Shown piece after piece: positions 11,226 to 24,000 of a stretch of 64,000 nt of DNA. Below the pieces are notes generated by a model that worked only from the letters and a program-made list of their open reading frames with translations, was not told the DNA's origin and did no database searches. Position numbers and translations under genes: made by a program. The DNA comes from Symbiodinium sp. CCMP2592 (Eukaryota > Sar > Dinophyceae > Suessiales > Symbiodiniaceae). The DNA lies in the NCBI GenBank assembly GCA_905221615.1, contig CAJNDT010006003.1:380417-444416 (forward strand), written 5' to 3'. Within the stretch, counting starts at the first letter, position 1, and every line of letters starts with the position of its first letter.

Positions 11226-12660
11226 GCATTCACATACCACAACTTCCATAACCAATTGCTGCGCTGGCGCACCTCGGCTGCGCCGCTAAAGGCCGTTCAA
11301 TACAAGGCGCAGCCTCTAAAATTTAGGGCTTAGGGACCCAAGGCTTTGGTCACGCGAGGTAGAGAACATTCCACAATCTTGGACCCTAAACTCTAAACTC
11401 TATCTGGATCCTGATCAACCTACCTTTTTCAGGACTTGTATACAGGTGGCTCCCTGATAAGGAACCCTGAAAGAAGGTTTTAGTGGATTCAGATAAACCC
11501 TACGTCCCTAAGTCTCTGAAGGCTTTGCTGTATGAGCTCGTGGCTGGGGTTGGTCCATGCTGTTCTTTACGCCCTTTGAGGTGCAAGTGCTGGCAATCCC
11601 CCAAAAGACCTTTGCGACCCTACGCCATAGCCTCAAGGTTCTCCCCTAACCCTGGATCCAAAGTCCTAAACCCTAAACTTAACCGGCCCTAAATCATAAC
11701 ACCTATGCCCTGAACCCCTCCGACCCATCAAACCTACCTTAGCCCCAAATAAACCACCCTTCTCTAAAAGCAAGTCATAACAAGGAACCCTAGAACCACA
11801 AGCCAAGCAGCATCTGTGCGCCAAACCTGGGTTCGATGTTGTGGCTCGCTCCTGGCCATGCCCGGGGAGCCCAGGCCCTGAAACCCCAACATGGCTGTAT
11901 GTCTTGGTTAAGGGTTTAGGTTCAGGAAACTAGGAACTGGCCTACCTTATTTGGGATCCTCATTCCAAGCAAACTACTGTTTGGGGTTCTATACTGGGGC
12001 TAGGGTCGCCCATGTTCTGCCATTCTTACTTCTATGCTCAAAGCCTAAACTCCAAAATCATGCTTTCTAAACCCTGAACTCTAAACACGAAACTCTTAAC
12101 CCGATCCTTATTGACAACCGTGCTGAGAGCTTGTGAGTATCGAAACAACCCTCAGTGTTGCCTGAGAAAACACAGGTGGGAACCTTTCAAAACCCACAGC
12201 AACTATACATACCAACACCATAGTGCAAAACCCCCTCTAACAGACTCTAACATCTGCCATGCCCTAAACTTAAACCTAAACCCTAAACCCTAAACCCTAA
12301 ACTGAAACCCTAAGCGCGTCCTGACTGTCTGAGGATGCTGGCCACCTTCTTCAGGCCCCGGACCTGTCAGAAGTTTATCAAGATGCAAATGCTTTTTACT
12401 AGTTAGGCTAGGGTTTTGCGGCTACAGCATAAATAACCAAACAACACCGAAGATGCCCTTCTAATTTTGAGCCCTTAGACGTTTGCAATTTAAGGCTCCG
12501 AATTGGAGATTAAGGTTGCTCAGGGTTCGGTTTCGGGGTTCCGGGTCTGGGATTTCGGATTGTGGGTCTAGGGCAGTTCTGAGAGGCTTGCCACGTAAGC
12601 TGTGAATAATACTTTAGAATATAGATACTTTCACATATACAAATATAAATATATGGTCAC
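11226..12660. other. Gene-poor DNA with scattered telomere-like words
   Basis: Contains many isolated CCTAAAC and AACCCTAAA words but no ORF with a protein motif. The 12320-12660 part switches to the G-rich orientation (GGTTTAGGG-like words). Confidence 0.5.
12240..12312. repeat. Telomere-like CCCTAAA tract
   Basis: Four near-perfect CCCTAAA heptamers within a degenerate tract. This heptamer is the plant-type telomere unit, which is also reported from dinoflagellates. Confidence 0.85.
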
Positions 12661-12683
12661 CCCCCCATGATCCATTGGAGCAT

Positions 12684-12719
12684 ATGTATATATATATATA
12701 TATGTATATATCTATATAC

Positions 12720-12755
<36 letters not shown>

Positions 12756-12790
12756 AATGTATGTGTATATAAACATATGTGTATACTTAT
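12684..12790. repeat. TA/TG microsatellite
   Basis: TATATA runs followed by (TG)n. Confidence 0.95.
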
Positions 12791-13560
12791 GGACTATAGA
12801 AGGCTTTGGTTTACGGCTTTGGGACGGAAGTTCTGGGCTACTCCTGTGCCTGCGAGTGTCGCTCGGTAACTCCAGGGGCCAGCAGGCAAATATCCAAATC
12901 GCCTCAGTGCCGGAGATTCGGGGTTCAGGGTTTGAGGCTTGGGCGATTCAAGCATCTGTCGATTGCGGTTTAAAGCTGAGACGATTCAAGCGTTTTGGGC
13001 CCTGTAGCTTTGCAATCAGCTGCTGCTGTATGTTCATCTCCCTCTGTCACCTTGCCCAGCAGCTCAGAAGCAAGCCTTCAAACGCTTGTTGTGTAGAAAT
13101 TTCCCAGAAGCTAAAGCGACAAGGCCCGCGCAAAGCCCACATTGGCAAGAAGCTTCGTTAATTCGGGGCCTAGGACTCAGAAACCTGTTGTATATGATCT
13201 CAACTCCCCAAACCCTAGACGTGCACAGAACGCGTAATTGAGAGGTTTATAAAAGTCAGCCTCGAAATAAGCCCCGAATAAGCCTTTATCCCCCAACTAC
13301 ATACCGATTTCCCAGAGTCAGCCGCGAATAAGCTCGGAAGTAACGCCTTGCCAACCGTCCAGGGCCCCACCCCGCTCTCAAATAAACATTAACTCCGAAG
13401 ATTAACTCCGAAAACACAAATACAGCCTTATTTTTAGAGAGCGGCCTGCCATGGGGCTTGGGTTTTTTGAGTACTGTGTTTCTTGGTCTCATATAGAATT
13501 TTGCTATGCGCGCATGCATGTACGCATGCTACTGTTCACAAAGGTGTAGCAATTATGCAG
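12791..13560. other. No recognised gene
   Basis: Mixed-composition DNA. One open frame (12667-13161, +) begins inside the microsatellite and shows no family motif, so I do not call it. Confidence 0.4.
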
Positions 13561-13564
13561 CATG

Positions 13565-13632
13565 TATGTGCATGTATGTATACATATGTATATATATATA
13601 TATGTATATCTATATATATATATATATATACG
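13565..13632. repeat. TA microsatellite
   Basis: TATG and TATA runs. Confidence 0.95.
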
Positions 13633-13639
13633 TGAATGC

Positions 13640-14070
13640 CCGGCATGTTTATTCTTACAGATACACATGCAAGCAAGCATAAACTCAAAAGACTGTACAT
13701 GTGTTTTTGTATATATTCGCATTACCGTGGAATGCTCTACCACCACAATCCACTAAGCCGCTTCCAAGCGAAATGAAAGAATCATTTAAGTAGTTGCCTC
13801 ATGTATCATTCCAGCTTATTTTAACACTTTAACCTACCACGTCAACACCCGGTAATCTCAGGTGCAGAGCCGACTTGCCGTGTTCTGATTCCCTGATGTC
13901 CTGACTCGGTGGTGAAGGTCTGTGTGTTTGCGAGAGTACTACGCAGTTGAGTCTGTATTGTAGTATTTCAGTATGTCAATACGACTTGCTTATGTGGCGT
14001 CTCAGACCAATCCGCAACCCCAATGACTCGCAAAACTGTATATATTTCTGCCAGTAGGGGAACACATATA
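13640..14070. repeat. ~470-bp diverged duplication, copy A
   Basis: Shares ordered blocks with 14110-14560, including GGTGCAGAGCCGACTT, CCGTGTTCTGATTCCC, TTCCAGCTTATT, AGCGAA.TGAAAG and ATATTTCTGC. The copies differ by many substitutions and small indels, so the duplication is old. Confidence 0.8.
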
Positions 14071-14109
14071 TTATACACATCTGGTTTTATGGTGCTGCAA
14101 CTAACGATG

Positions 14110-14560
14110 CACACAGAAACCCGGGCATGCCTTCGCTTACTAATACAAGGATACATACATTCACAAGCCTATGCATGCACTGCTTTTGTGTTTGCACTAC
14201 CATGGTACGCTCTACTGCCACAATACGAAGTGCACGGCAGATACGCCGGCGCTCGTAAGCGAAGTGAAAGGAAATATGAAACATGAATAAAATTTCAAAC
14301 ATCGTTCCAGCTTATTCTACAACTTTAACAACCGGTACTCTCGGGTGCAGAGCCGACTTTCCGTGTTCTGATTCCCCTAGGTCTTGACTCGTTGAAGGCT
14401 GTGGCGTGTGAGTACTCAGTTCAATCTTTATTGCAATATTTCAGTACAGCCGCATTACTCAATGACTTGCTATAATGGGCCCCACAACAACGCACAGCTA
14501 ATGTGACCGTGGCAAGACGGTATTTCTGCAAATCGGCGAAAACATATACACTATACACTT
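14110..14560. repeat. ~470-bp diverged duplication, copy B
   Basis: Second copy of the block at 13640-14070, in the same orientation. Confidence 0.8.
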
Positions 14561-14669
14561 GTGCGGTGCCATAACATATCCTGCCATAGATTGTATCCGG
14601 GTTTTACAATGTCTGTAAGTTGCCAGGTTAAGAGGTCGGTGACATCATCCATGCTGAGACCAGTATGTA

Positions 14670-14745
14670 TACGAATGTACAGATGGATGGGTAGACAAAC
14701 AGACAGATGGATAGATACATGGATAGGCAGATAGATAGATGGAAG
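14670..14745. repeat. GATA/GACA microsatellite
   Basis: Degenerate GATG, GACA and GATA tetramers. Confidence 0.85.
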
Positions 14746-15335
14746 ATGGCCAGACAACCTATCTACACGTATGTCTGCAATATTTGTGTGTATAAAAAGG
14801 TAACCTTCATGTGTAAAACGGACTTTCTAGAGCACCTGGCATCTATTCTATGACATGGTGCGGCAGTATATGACATAGTATACAAACCCGACACGTGTTC
14901 AAAAGATATGGTCGAGGCCCATCTGGATGCCTTCCATCCTCGCGATTCCCCTTGATATATCCCGATGGTTTACATGGTGCTTGGACGGTGAATTGTTCGC
15001 ACACGCACAGCGTTTCTATAAGATGCTCACTTCTTCTAAACAAGTCTGTGTTCATACACAAGGAAGGGCGTTCATACGCACCCCCCACAAATCATGAGTT
15101 GCATACTCAACAGAAACCGGGAATACAAACAAATTCACGTGGTTTGGTATGCTAGATAAGCTTGGCATGTTCTTCCATCAAACATGCAGGGCAGGATATC
15201 AAATCAAATTTACGGTAATGTTTGTGCAATTGGTGCGGGTTCTCGTGTTCTCCGTCTTGGTTGGTGTCTGGCGCACGCGTGGGTGGGGTTAGAATAGCTA
15301 CTCATACGGCCACGAGTGCCTGTAAACAACAGGAT
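14746..15335. other. No recognised gene or repeat
   Basis: Unique-looking DNA. Short ORFs on both strands lack motifs. Confidence 0.4.
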
Positions 15336-15510
15336 ATTGCTTATAAGCAGAAGCAGGGCTAATAAGCAGAAGGCCTGTTTGTAGGCAGCCGGACTGCTTG
15401 TAAGCAGACAGCCTGCATATAAGCAGCCGGATTGCTTGTAAGCAGACAGCCTGCTTATAAGCAGCCGGATTGCTTATAAGCAGAAAGCCCGCGTAGAATC
15501 ATAAGCAGCC
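15336..15510. repeat. TTATAAGCAG tandem repeat
   Basis: About eight copies of GCTTATAAGCAG or GCTTGTAAGCAG at 18-20 bp spacing, alternating with CAGCCTGC and CCGGATTGC to give a ~38 bp higher unit. GCTTATAAGC is itself a palindrome. Confidence 0.88.
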
Positions 15511-15620
15511 GGACTGCATAACATAAGATAGATTAGACAGTAGTCTTGTTTAAATAGACCCTACACGCAGAAGAACAGCCACAGCGGAAGGTTGTCCGGG
15601 CACATCAGCCGTGGCGGAAA

Positions 15621-15780
15621 CCAAAAAAAAAAAACAAAAACAACAAAAAAACAAAGATTTTCGCACTAGTCGGAATCCTTCAGACTAGTGTGTTTTTGTT
15701 TTTGTTTTTTTGTTTTGTTGGTTTGTTTGTGTTTTTTGGTTTGCTTGTTTTTTTGGTTTTTTTTTATTTGGTTTTGCTGA
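15621..15780. repeat. A-rich/T-rich inverted structure with a central stem
   Basis: An A-rich arm (15621-15660) and a T-rich arm (15691-15775) flank the perfect inverted repeat CACTAGTC (15664-15671) and GACTAGTG (15683-15690). The whole could fold into one long imperfect hairpin. 15781-16129 holds nothing I recognise. Confidence 0.75.
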
Positions 15781-16129
15781 AGGTTTAGGGTGTAAGGCTT
15801 GTGCTAGTGTAATTACGGCTTGCAGGACTTCCAGGGGTCCAGAGGGCCTTCCGAAGCATTCAAAGCAACCCTGAACGACAAGTACCGAGCAAGTAGTGCA
15901 CAAAGTGCAAAACACTGGATGTGCACAAACCCAGGCCCCATGGCAGTCCCTTCTGTATTTTTAAGGGTTTAATAAGGGTTTAGCACACCACTAACAAGGA
16001 ATGCTCAAATCAAGGCCTGCATGAGAAGGGGAAGGGGCCTAGGGGGGGGATCCATGAAGAAACAAAAACATGAACTGATTTATGCTTAGGTATATCTGGT
16101 ACAGTATGAAGTAGTAGGCACTGTTGGGA

Positions 16130-16414
16130 CAAGTCGGGTAACTCTCGCTTGTTCATGTAAGGTTTGTTCGCCTTGGCCCCCATCGAGTCTTGCACCGAGG
16201 TCGTCTCGGACACTTTGTATGTTCTTCGCTTCCCTTGCCCTTCTAAGCTGCTGCTATGCTTCACGATTTCAGCTCGCCTGGCGTTCGTATCCATAGACAC
16301 CCAGATGTGCGTCTTGGCGTCTTTCTTATAGTTGGCTTGCAAGTGCCTCTCGGTGTTGTAGCACAAGCGGCATTTCCACTGTTTCCCGTTCTGAACCGCG
16401 TCCTCGATGGCCAC
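16130..16414 (-). pseudogene. Coding-like fragment with a CxxC motif
   Basis: An open minus-strand frame of about 95 residues (MAIEDAVQNGKQWKCRLC onward) whose composition looks like protein, unlike the CCTAAA-type frames around it. It has a WKCRLC motif and a following NTERHLQANYKK segment, which could be half of a zinc-binding module. It runs on to 16010 with a weaker C-terminal part. No family is recognised. It could be an exon of a spliced gene or a remnant. A telomere-like tract starts about 20 bp upstream of its ATG. Confidence 0.3.
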
Positions 16415-16435
16415 GAAGTAACCCCTCAGCGCACA

Positions 16436-16592
16436 CCCTCAACCCCTAAAACCTTAAACCCTAAAGCCTTAAAACCCTAAACCCCTACCTGAATTATCAA
16501 AGCCCTAACTGAACCCTAAACCCCTGAATCCTAAACCTCCAAACCCTAAACCCCTAAATCCTAAACCTCTAACCCCTAAACCCCTAAACCCG
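16436..16592. repeat. Telomere-like CCCTAAA tract
   Basis: Degenerate CCCTAAA and CCCCTAAA units on the + strand. Confidence 0.88.
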
Positions 16593-16744
16593 TGAAGCGA
16601 CGGCCCAGTTGCTCCCAGCCGTCCACTGGCCGCAACCAGCCGAACCGAAGGCTTCGGCACGGCAGCCGTCCAGGGACGCCTCCGTTTTTGTTTTGTAACG
16701 CCGGTATGAACGCATGATTAGACACCGGGATACATAAGTAGATG

Positions 16745-16805
16745 CATATATATATATATATGTTTATGTCATAGATGTGTGAGTATGGGTGTGTGTATAT
16801 ATAAT

Positions 16806-16856
<51 letters not shown>
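16745..16856. repeat. TA and GA microsatellites
   Basis: TA runs followed by about 18 GA dinucleotides near 16820-16855. Confidence 0.95.
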
Positions 16857-16857
<1 letters not shown>

Positions 16858-17246
16858 CATCGGAAGGTGGGAATATGTTTTTGAGGAGGGTAAGCAGGGT
16901 GTGGAGCTTTCCGAGGGGAATCGTAATTTTGCAATGGTGATACAGTTCTATATATATATACACACACATATATACACATAAGATTTGTACTTATTGGCTG
17001 AATGAAATTTCTTGCTAAGATGTACATGCATTTCTCTGTGCTTGTGCCACGTAAAAAAGCTAATGTTTCAGTTCGCAATGGCGAGCTCCCTCAAAGGGTC
17101 CTGTTATGGGGGATAAGAGTAATTCCTAATATAGAAACCCTACATTCTACCATATAGGTACTTTGGACCCTTTGGGATCGTCATTACCGCCATGACCGGA
17201 CTGGTGCTTCCATGCCGTCCTGCTTCCTCTTCTAAGCTTCTCTCCA

Positions 17247-17354
17247 CATGGGAGTTTCCAAAAATTAGGGGTGCCTTATTTGGGGGTCCTTATAATCAGG
17301 ATCCTACAATTCAGGGTGCTATATTAGGGTCCCACATTTTCGGAAACTCCCACA
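17247..17354. repeat. Inverted-repeat element, family B
   Basis: Terminal inverted repeats CATGGGAGTTTCC and GGAAACTCCCACA. The interior carries GGATCC-like words and AT-rich DNA. No ORF; non-autonomous MITE-like. Confidence 0.85.
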
Positions 17355-17546
17355 TCCTGAAGCCTAAAGAGACCTAAACCACCTCAACGCGAAACTGTAA
17401 CATTGCAGCACAACCCTACTCGAGATATGACCTCAACCACACAAGTTGAAGCTTCTGGTAAACGAACCCTCCGAAGCCTAAGAGCCAGCATCGCGAAATG
17501 CTACATCACCAGCACTGCCGCAGGGAATGTGCAAATCAATGCTGCT

Positions 17547-17625
17547 GTAGGGGCCTTAATAATTAGAATAGGGTTTTGGGGCCCATTATACTATAATTCT
17601 GATAAGGAGCCCTCAACCTGGCATA
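17547..17625. repeat. Inverted-repeat element, family F
   Basis: Begins GTAGGGGCCTTAATAATTAG, followed by GGGTTTTGGGGCCC and AATTCTGATAAGGAGCCC. The right end is poorly preserved. Confidence 0.65.
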
Positions 17626-18000
17626 GGTAATTATGTAGGCCCATATGCAAGTCATTCCAACGAGGGCGCCCTGGTGGTCTACCCAGAAAGCCCACCAGCC
17701 TTTAAGTAAGGCATATGCCGCAAATCTTAATATTTCAGGCCCATCCTATGATTTGAGGGATATTCGTTAATCAAGGGGTGTTGGGCTAATGGGTATGTTT
17801 TACCCAATGTCTGAAGGGCGGACTGAATACAAACATCATCGTAAGAAACACTGTTTTCGGGTTTAGGGTAAGCCCTTGTCTGCATTGTGGGCCTTGGTAA
17901 ATCTTCACGGCAGTTCAAAATGCACGGCACAAGATAAGGTCATGGGCCCCATGGGCCCCTTGTGCTTACAACTCGGTGTTTGTGGAGGTGCAAGTAAGAC

Positions 18001-18195
18001 CCCACACCCTAAACCCTAAACCCCTAAACCCTAGACCCCTAAACCCTCAACCCCTGAACCCCTCAAACCCTGGACCCCTAAACTTAAAACCCGAACCCCT
18101 AAACCCTGAACCCCTAAACCCTGAACCCCTAGACCCCTTAACCCCTAAACCCCTCAACCCCTAGCCCCCAAACCCCTAAACCCCAGACCCCAAGG
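18001..18195. repeat. Telomere-like CCCTAAA/CCCCTAAA tract
   Basis: About 25 degenerate units with frequent CCCTGAACC and CCCTAGACC variants. Confidence 0.92.
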
Positions 18196-18481
18196 GAGGC
18201 CTTTCCGGCGCTTTCGATCTTCCGGAAAAGCTTGTCCTGTGCAGCTGCTGTCCCCTTAAACCACAAGGCCTACAGGGCTCAGGGCTGCAAGAGGGTATGC
18301 CTATATCCTGAAATTCCTGCAGACTCTGAGCTTTAACAACGTAAATGCTGTTTCGTTGGTATTTTACACTATAGCTACACATTGCAGAGACTATCCTGGA
18401 ACACTATCTGTTTCTATTCAGACACCTACTATGCCTGCAAACCCTAACCCCGAGCGCTTCCACCTCAAGATTTCCAGCCTC

Positions 18482-18560
18482 ATATAGGGCCTTAATCATT
18501 AGAATGAATAGAGTTTCGGGGCCCATGATAATTTTATTAATATAAAAAGAATCCCCATCA
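18482..18560. repeat. Inverted-repeat element, family F, diverged
   Basis: TAGGGCCTTAATCATTAGAA at the left, then GGGGCCCATGATAAT and an AT-rich right half. Confidence 0.6.
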
Positions 18561-18789
18561 TAGTGTTTGTACTCATTCCTACACTTACTGGCCCAAAACC
18601 CAAGGGAATAGAAGTTGAAACTTGCAAAACGACTACCTTAAAAATAAGAACACCAAAAGTTGAAAAGTTAAGTTCACAGCCAGCAAGCATTACGCCTTCA
18701 AGCCCTGCGCCCTAAGAGCTGACGCCACAAGACGATGAACGCACTAAACCCCAACGCCCGCAGACCATGAACTCTATACCAGGAAACCT

Positions 18790-18905
18790 TGCACCCTGAA
18801 GCGCAAAACCCTAAACTCTACAGCCCTAAAACCCTGAAGCCCTAAACCCTAAAGCCTTGAAACCCTTAAACTATAAACCACTAAACCCCTAGAGCACTAA
18901 AGCCG
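18790..18905. repeat. Telomere-like tract
   Basis: Degenerate CCCTAAA units. Confidence 0.8.
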
Positions 18906-19465
18906 AAAACTCTAAAACACTGAAGCCTTTATCCCGAAAGCCCTCAGTCCGTACAGCCCAGATTCTCAGACCTGAAGCCCCAAGCCGAAATCGAAGCGTT
19001 CGTCACGGGAGACTCTGGAGAATGAATCTCAAGGAGGTTTAGGGTGGAGGGTGTAGAATTAGAGGTTTAGGGTCAAGGGGTTCCGGGTTCATGATTTTTT
19101 TTGAGGACCTTTTTCAAGCTGCAGTACAGTTGGAGAGCTCCAATGGAACAGGCAACTTACTAACCTTTCGACTCTCACTGCTCACCCAGGTCATGGGGTT
19201 TAGGGCCTAGGCTTTTTGTGGTTTATGGTGTTTAGGATTTCAACATTCTGGTATAGTCTGGTCAATGATCTGGGTTGCCAATAGTCTCCATTGTAGGGGT
19301 TTTTTGTGGTCAGGACCCTAGAAAATAATAAAGTTGGTTAACCAGAAAAGGAACTACCAAGGAGACTGGAGGTAGATCTTTTCTGTGCTCCTGTTAGGAT
19401 TGTATAAATAAGGAGCCCTGAAAAACCAAGCTAAAGGAACCCTTAAAGGAATCCCTAAACCCATG

Positions 19466-19670
19466 TACATGGGAGTTTCCGAAAATAGGGGACCCTAATA
19501 TAGTACCCTAATATAGTAGGATCCTTATTACAAGGACGCCAAAATAAGGTACCCCAAATTTTCGAAAACTCTAAACCCTAAACCCACTTTATAGAACCCT
19601 TGTAGATCCCTTTCAGGAACCCTTAAAGGATCCCTTTAAAGGTACCCCGAATTTTCGGAAACTCCCATAG
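19466..19670. repeat. Composite inverted-repeat element, family B with insert
   Basis: Starts with ATGGGAGTTTCCGAAAAT and ends with ATTTTCGGAAACTCCCAT. An internal family-B end near 19565 is followed by TCTAAACCC words and by AGGAACCCTTAAAGGATCCC. The same composite order recurs at 62380-62575. Confidence 0.85.
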
Positions 19671-19863
19671 GATCAACCTTCGGGGGTCCTTTGCTTCGAG
19701 CTCATCCTGAGTGGGCCTGGCAGATGCAGGCGTCCGGAGCTCGGCGGCTTATAGTCTTTACTACCCCAATAAGCCACAGAAACAAAAGCTTAAACTTTCC
19801 GATTCCTACTTAACTATCTGAACCCAAAAAGTTTAAAGGTGAGGTATTGGGGATCTAAGTTGC

Positions 19864-19987
19864 TGGGGTCTGACCCTAAGGGGTCCAAAGGACCCAATAA
19901 TTAGGTACTTGGGTTTAGGATAGTAGTTATGTAGGTTAGGATTATGGAGAGTATATGATTATTCGGTATTTGGACCCTTGGGGTTAG
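19864..19987. repeat. Inverted-repeat element, family G
   Basis: Contains GGTCCAAAGGACCCAATAAT and TAGTAGTTATGTAG. The same order occurs at 38836-38951. Confidence 0.8.
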
Positions 19988-20559
19988 GGCTTTGGGCTTC
20001 AGGGCTGGAGCATCTAGGGTTTTAGGGGTTTAGGGTGCTAGAGTTTGGGGATTTAGAACTTTAGGATCTATAGGGTTTAGGTTTTAGCTGTTGCGGTTTA
20101 CGGATTGAGCTTTTAACTTACAAAGAAATGAACAGGGCTGAGGTTGGGTATGATGCTTAGGGAACCTCGACGGAAATGGGGTTGAAGCCTGCGGGTTAAG
20201 GCTCATGGTTTAGGCCTTGGATGTATATAGGCTTATACCCTACGAACCCAAGGACTCATATATTAAGGCTTTTGGGCCCAAAGACCACACTATGTAAGGC
20301 TTTTGGGCTATTTTGATGCCCAGGGATAAAGCCCCAAAAGAACCCTGTCCAAACCCTCAGCTCCAAGCGTTAAACCTTGAACCTACAACCCCGTCCTACA
20401 ACCTGCGGCCCCCTACACCCCCAGCGGAACACACCTTTAAAACAACTAATTAATACACCACATAAAGCTCTTCAAAAAAACATAAACACTACAAAAAACC
20501 TTGCAAGAGCCCGAAAGTGAGTTCAAAACTCTAAAGTCCTGAACCCCGCCGAACGCCCT

Positions 20560-20690
20560 CAAACCATAAACCCCCACCCCTAAATCCTAAACTCCTAAAC
20601 CCTGAACCAAACCCTACAACCTCAACCCTAAACCCCGAACCCAACCCACAACCTAAACTCTACACCCTGAACCCTATATAAACGAATCCT
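20560..20690. repeat. Telomere-like tract
   Basis: Degenerate CCCTAAA, CCCTGAA and CAACCC units. Confidence 0.75.
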
Positions 20691-20697
20691 AAACTTG

Positions 20698-20806
20698 TGA
20701 TGTAGGGGCCTTAATAACTAGAATATTGTTTGGTGTTACAGTGTACCATAATCATGATAAGTACCCCGCCAAGAAAAATATTCTAATGCTTAAGGCCCCT
20801 ACATCA
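20698..20806. repeat. Inverted-repeat element, family F, best preserved
   Basis: Termini TGATGTAGGGGCCTTAA and TTAAGGCCCCTACATCA form a 17-bp perfect inverted repeat, and AGAATATT pairs with AATATTCT further in. Length 109 bp, no ORF. Confidence 0.9.
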
Positions 20807-20919
20807 ACTCCTGAAGAGCCAAGCTGTCCTCGTTTTCAGGAAATAGTCGGAGATCTCACTGGAAAGCGCCTGGACCCCCCAAAATGGCCCTTTAATGGAG
20901 CCTTATGCTTCTTAATGCT

Positions 20920-21016
20920 GTTGATGATATAAATCCTGCATGACCCATAATAACGGACATCCCATGATTCCCATATATTCCTTATTATGGGTAATGCAGG
21001 ATTTATATCATCAACC
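20920..21016. repeat. Inverted-repeat element, family E
   Basis: GTTGATGATATAAATCCTGC at the left pairs with GCAGGATTTATATCATCAAC at the right, a 20-bp perfect terminal inverted repeat. Confidence 0.92.
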
Positions 21017-24000
21017 GTAGTGGGTAGTGGGTGGGTATAGTAGAGGGTAGTCGGGGGATCTAGGATGTTGGGGACTTTGTCTAAAGTGCTGAAGTTTAAT
21101 TAGGCTTTTGGGTTCCTTCTCAGGCTTACCAGTTATGGAACGTGGCACGTATGATTTCGGGACTAGGTGTTGTAGTAGCAGCCTTTCCTTGCTAAAAAGC
21201 TGCAAAAATATGACGCGAAACCCACTCTATCGAAATAATGTGAGTCGGGTTTAGGAGTTATGACACATAGCAGTGCTTGAAAGGGTAGGTTCTTCAGGGC
21301 TAAACCCGACCAAACCAGGGACAACACTCATTTCCAGGCGACACCCTGGACACTAAACGCACCCCACGACAACTACACGCTGGCCGCAAACCCTGAAGCC
21401 TAACCCTGCGCCCGAAGCATAAACCTCGCCCGGACTCCAAACGCCTACCCCCCCCCCCCTTCCGCAACAACATGTCAAAAGTCCCAAAGCCGGGCCGCCT
21501 CTAGGCCACAGCTCGACGGCCTGGCAGTGCTACCTGAGGCACAGAGGTCTCGTCTGGGTCTAGGCCCCTAGGCCTACGCTTTAGAGTTCCGGCTGTCTTT
21601 ACACTTACTGTAGGTTCTGTGGTCCGCTGTCGAAGGTGTAGTGCTGATTTTCCTTCAGTTTTGGGTTGGTGCCGACTGAACGAGCAGTGGCAGAACCGAA
21701 GGCGTAAAGTTTACGTTTTTAGGGTGTGGAAGTGCAAAAGTTCGATGTAAACACCGCACTCTGACCACACGTGGAAAAAACACACCCTCAAACCGAAAAC
21801 ACGAAACCAAGATTACGGATGGATTTTCCGTGGGTTTAAAGGTGCATGCAAGGGCTGCTGGGTGCCAAGTGTAGCTTTTGCCTGGACCCAACAAAAAACA
21901 CGCGCAAGGTTCCTTTCTCACTTCCTTCTGTAAACCCTTAATAGGGTCGGTTATGTAATTTGAGGCGAAGGAGATGCTCACATTGAATTTGCCGTATAGG
22001 GTCGACATATTGTTGGAAGGGTGGGGGGCTTGAACCTGCCTGTTGATTTCGTCGTGTGCTCAGCTGCCAAACCAAAGTAAACAAGAACCACACCCTCAGA
22101 GCGAAACCACGAAACCCAAACCTACATCGTATAGTAGCAGAAAAAATGATGTAACTAATTCCAATAAAACTACTAGCTTGTATAGACCGTACAAAGCGTT
22201 TCATTGCGATTAACATGCTGCTGAGGGAAGTTCCGCGGACATTTTCTTCACACTGAACGAACAACAACCCTCCGCATGCCCAACAATACATTCATCGCCA
22301 TGATACCACCCCCGCGAAAACAGTTCTACGCATGTTATGCTAGCTACATAAATATGGGGTGCACATTAAGTTTACATTTGCATGCCAAGCTGGTATATAA
22401 TATGAACCCAGGTTTGACGCCTGTAGCCCCATTTGCAAAACTTTCGCCGACAATGCCGGCATGTCATCAGTCCCATCCTGCGATGTCTTCACATCGACGT
22501 TGCATCGGAGCACGACTTGTGACACGAGATGCGACATGCCTTCGAGGGGATGATCCCGGCCCGTTGAAGCAGGAAAACGTGAGGATTCTAGTTCTTTTGC
22601 TTTTCCAGGGCGGGACAGTGCTGCGCTTCCCGAAGTAGATATTCAGGAAAACAGCTGCAGCGCGCCAGCCTTATTCGTGGCCAGTAGATTTTTTATCACC
22701 GTCCGCCCAAGCAACGTCTTGAAGCACGAAGGTGGTTGTGGATAGCCAGTCTGCAGCCAGCAGCTGATTCCACTCCTTTTCCACTACGTGAGAATCAAAG
22801 TGTGCCGGACTCTGCTTGAAATTTTGAATTAAAGTTGGGCTGCAGCATACCAGCAGGTATATACTGGCCGGCCCAACAACCATAACGGGCTATTTTCTTG
22901 GAGGGCCGGCGTCAAACCGAGGGCTTAGGGGGGAGCCTGGTCCGGCTGCCAAAGGCCTGAAGAACATAGGGCCATCATAAGCACAACAGGGTTTTTCAGG
23001 AAAAAATTTAGGCTCCCAATTCAACTGGGTTTGCGGGTTTACCTTACCGTACCACGGTTCCCACACCTTCGCAATATCCTTCCCAGCGTGGTGGCCGAGA
23101 GGCTTCGGCTGAAAAGGCGCCAAGAAGCCTGTCAGCCAGAATACCCGGGACAAGCTTGAGGGATTGCCGATTTCAGTTATCTACTTGAACAGGCATGTGT
23201 AAGTTTTAGAATTTGGGCAAACACTGGGTTGAAGATGATCCCTGATCAGGCCCAATGCCAGAAGTTGTGGCTTCTGGCTTGCATGGCGCCGAATGTACAC
23301 GATACCGCAATGGTTGTGCCACAACCGGAGAACTTCGACCAGAATCAAAGGCCTGACCTTGCCGAGCACGGGGCCCAAACGTAGAATCAATGCCGTCTCG
23401 AAGCACAACCCCGACACCACACTGAAACGAAAACACGATTACAAGACTTACGCCGCAAACCACGCCACAGCCCTGCCTGCTGAAGAGGGATAACCCGGTA
23501 CCTGCCACCACCCCCGTCCATCAAACGTAGCAGGCCTCGAGCCGATCCGTTTCTGAAGTTACAGGTCGGCCCAGACACCTGCGCGGTGAAGTTTTACTGA
23601 TATTTGATACATGTCAACAGGGTCGCGGCTGAAGGCTGATTGTATCCAGGAGAGGGGCACAATTTTCCCGTTCTGCCCCGTTCTGCCGTAACTCCACTGT
23701 TTGCCTCGGGGTCAGCCGACGAAAGGAGTCTTGGCAAAAATCGGAAACAATCTACTGCTGGAAGAGATCACATGTGCTGAAGCCGCAACTTGGCGTTCCG
23801 AGCTTACCGGACCCTCTGAACAACAAGCTAAGTTTCGGGTTTTGCAACCCAGAGGACGATGCGCTTTCTGGGCTGGCAACACGAACTGCCCAATTCAGGA
23901 TGATGCGATCTATTGAGCCAAGGTGTGTTGAAGCATCCTGGTACGGGCTCTTCAAAACCGCCGAAACCCTACCGCGATCCATCAGTAAGACAACAACGCC

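Noticed and set aside
11825..11850. tRNA T-arm-like GGGTTCGAT
   Set aside because: No matching acceptor, D or anticodon arms could be placed around it.
15336..15510. CRISPR-like array
   Set aside because: Repeats are only 10-12 bp with near-repetitive spacers, no cas genes and a eukaryotic context; it is a tandem repeat.
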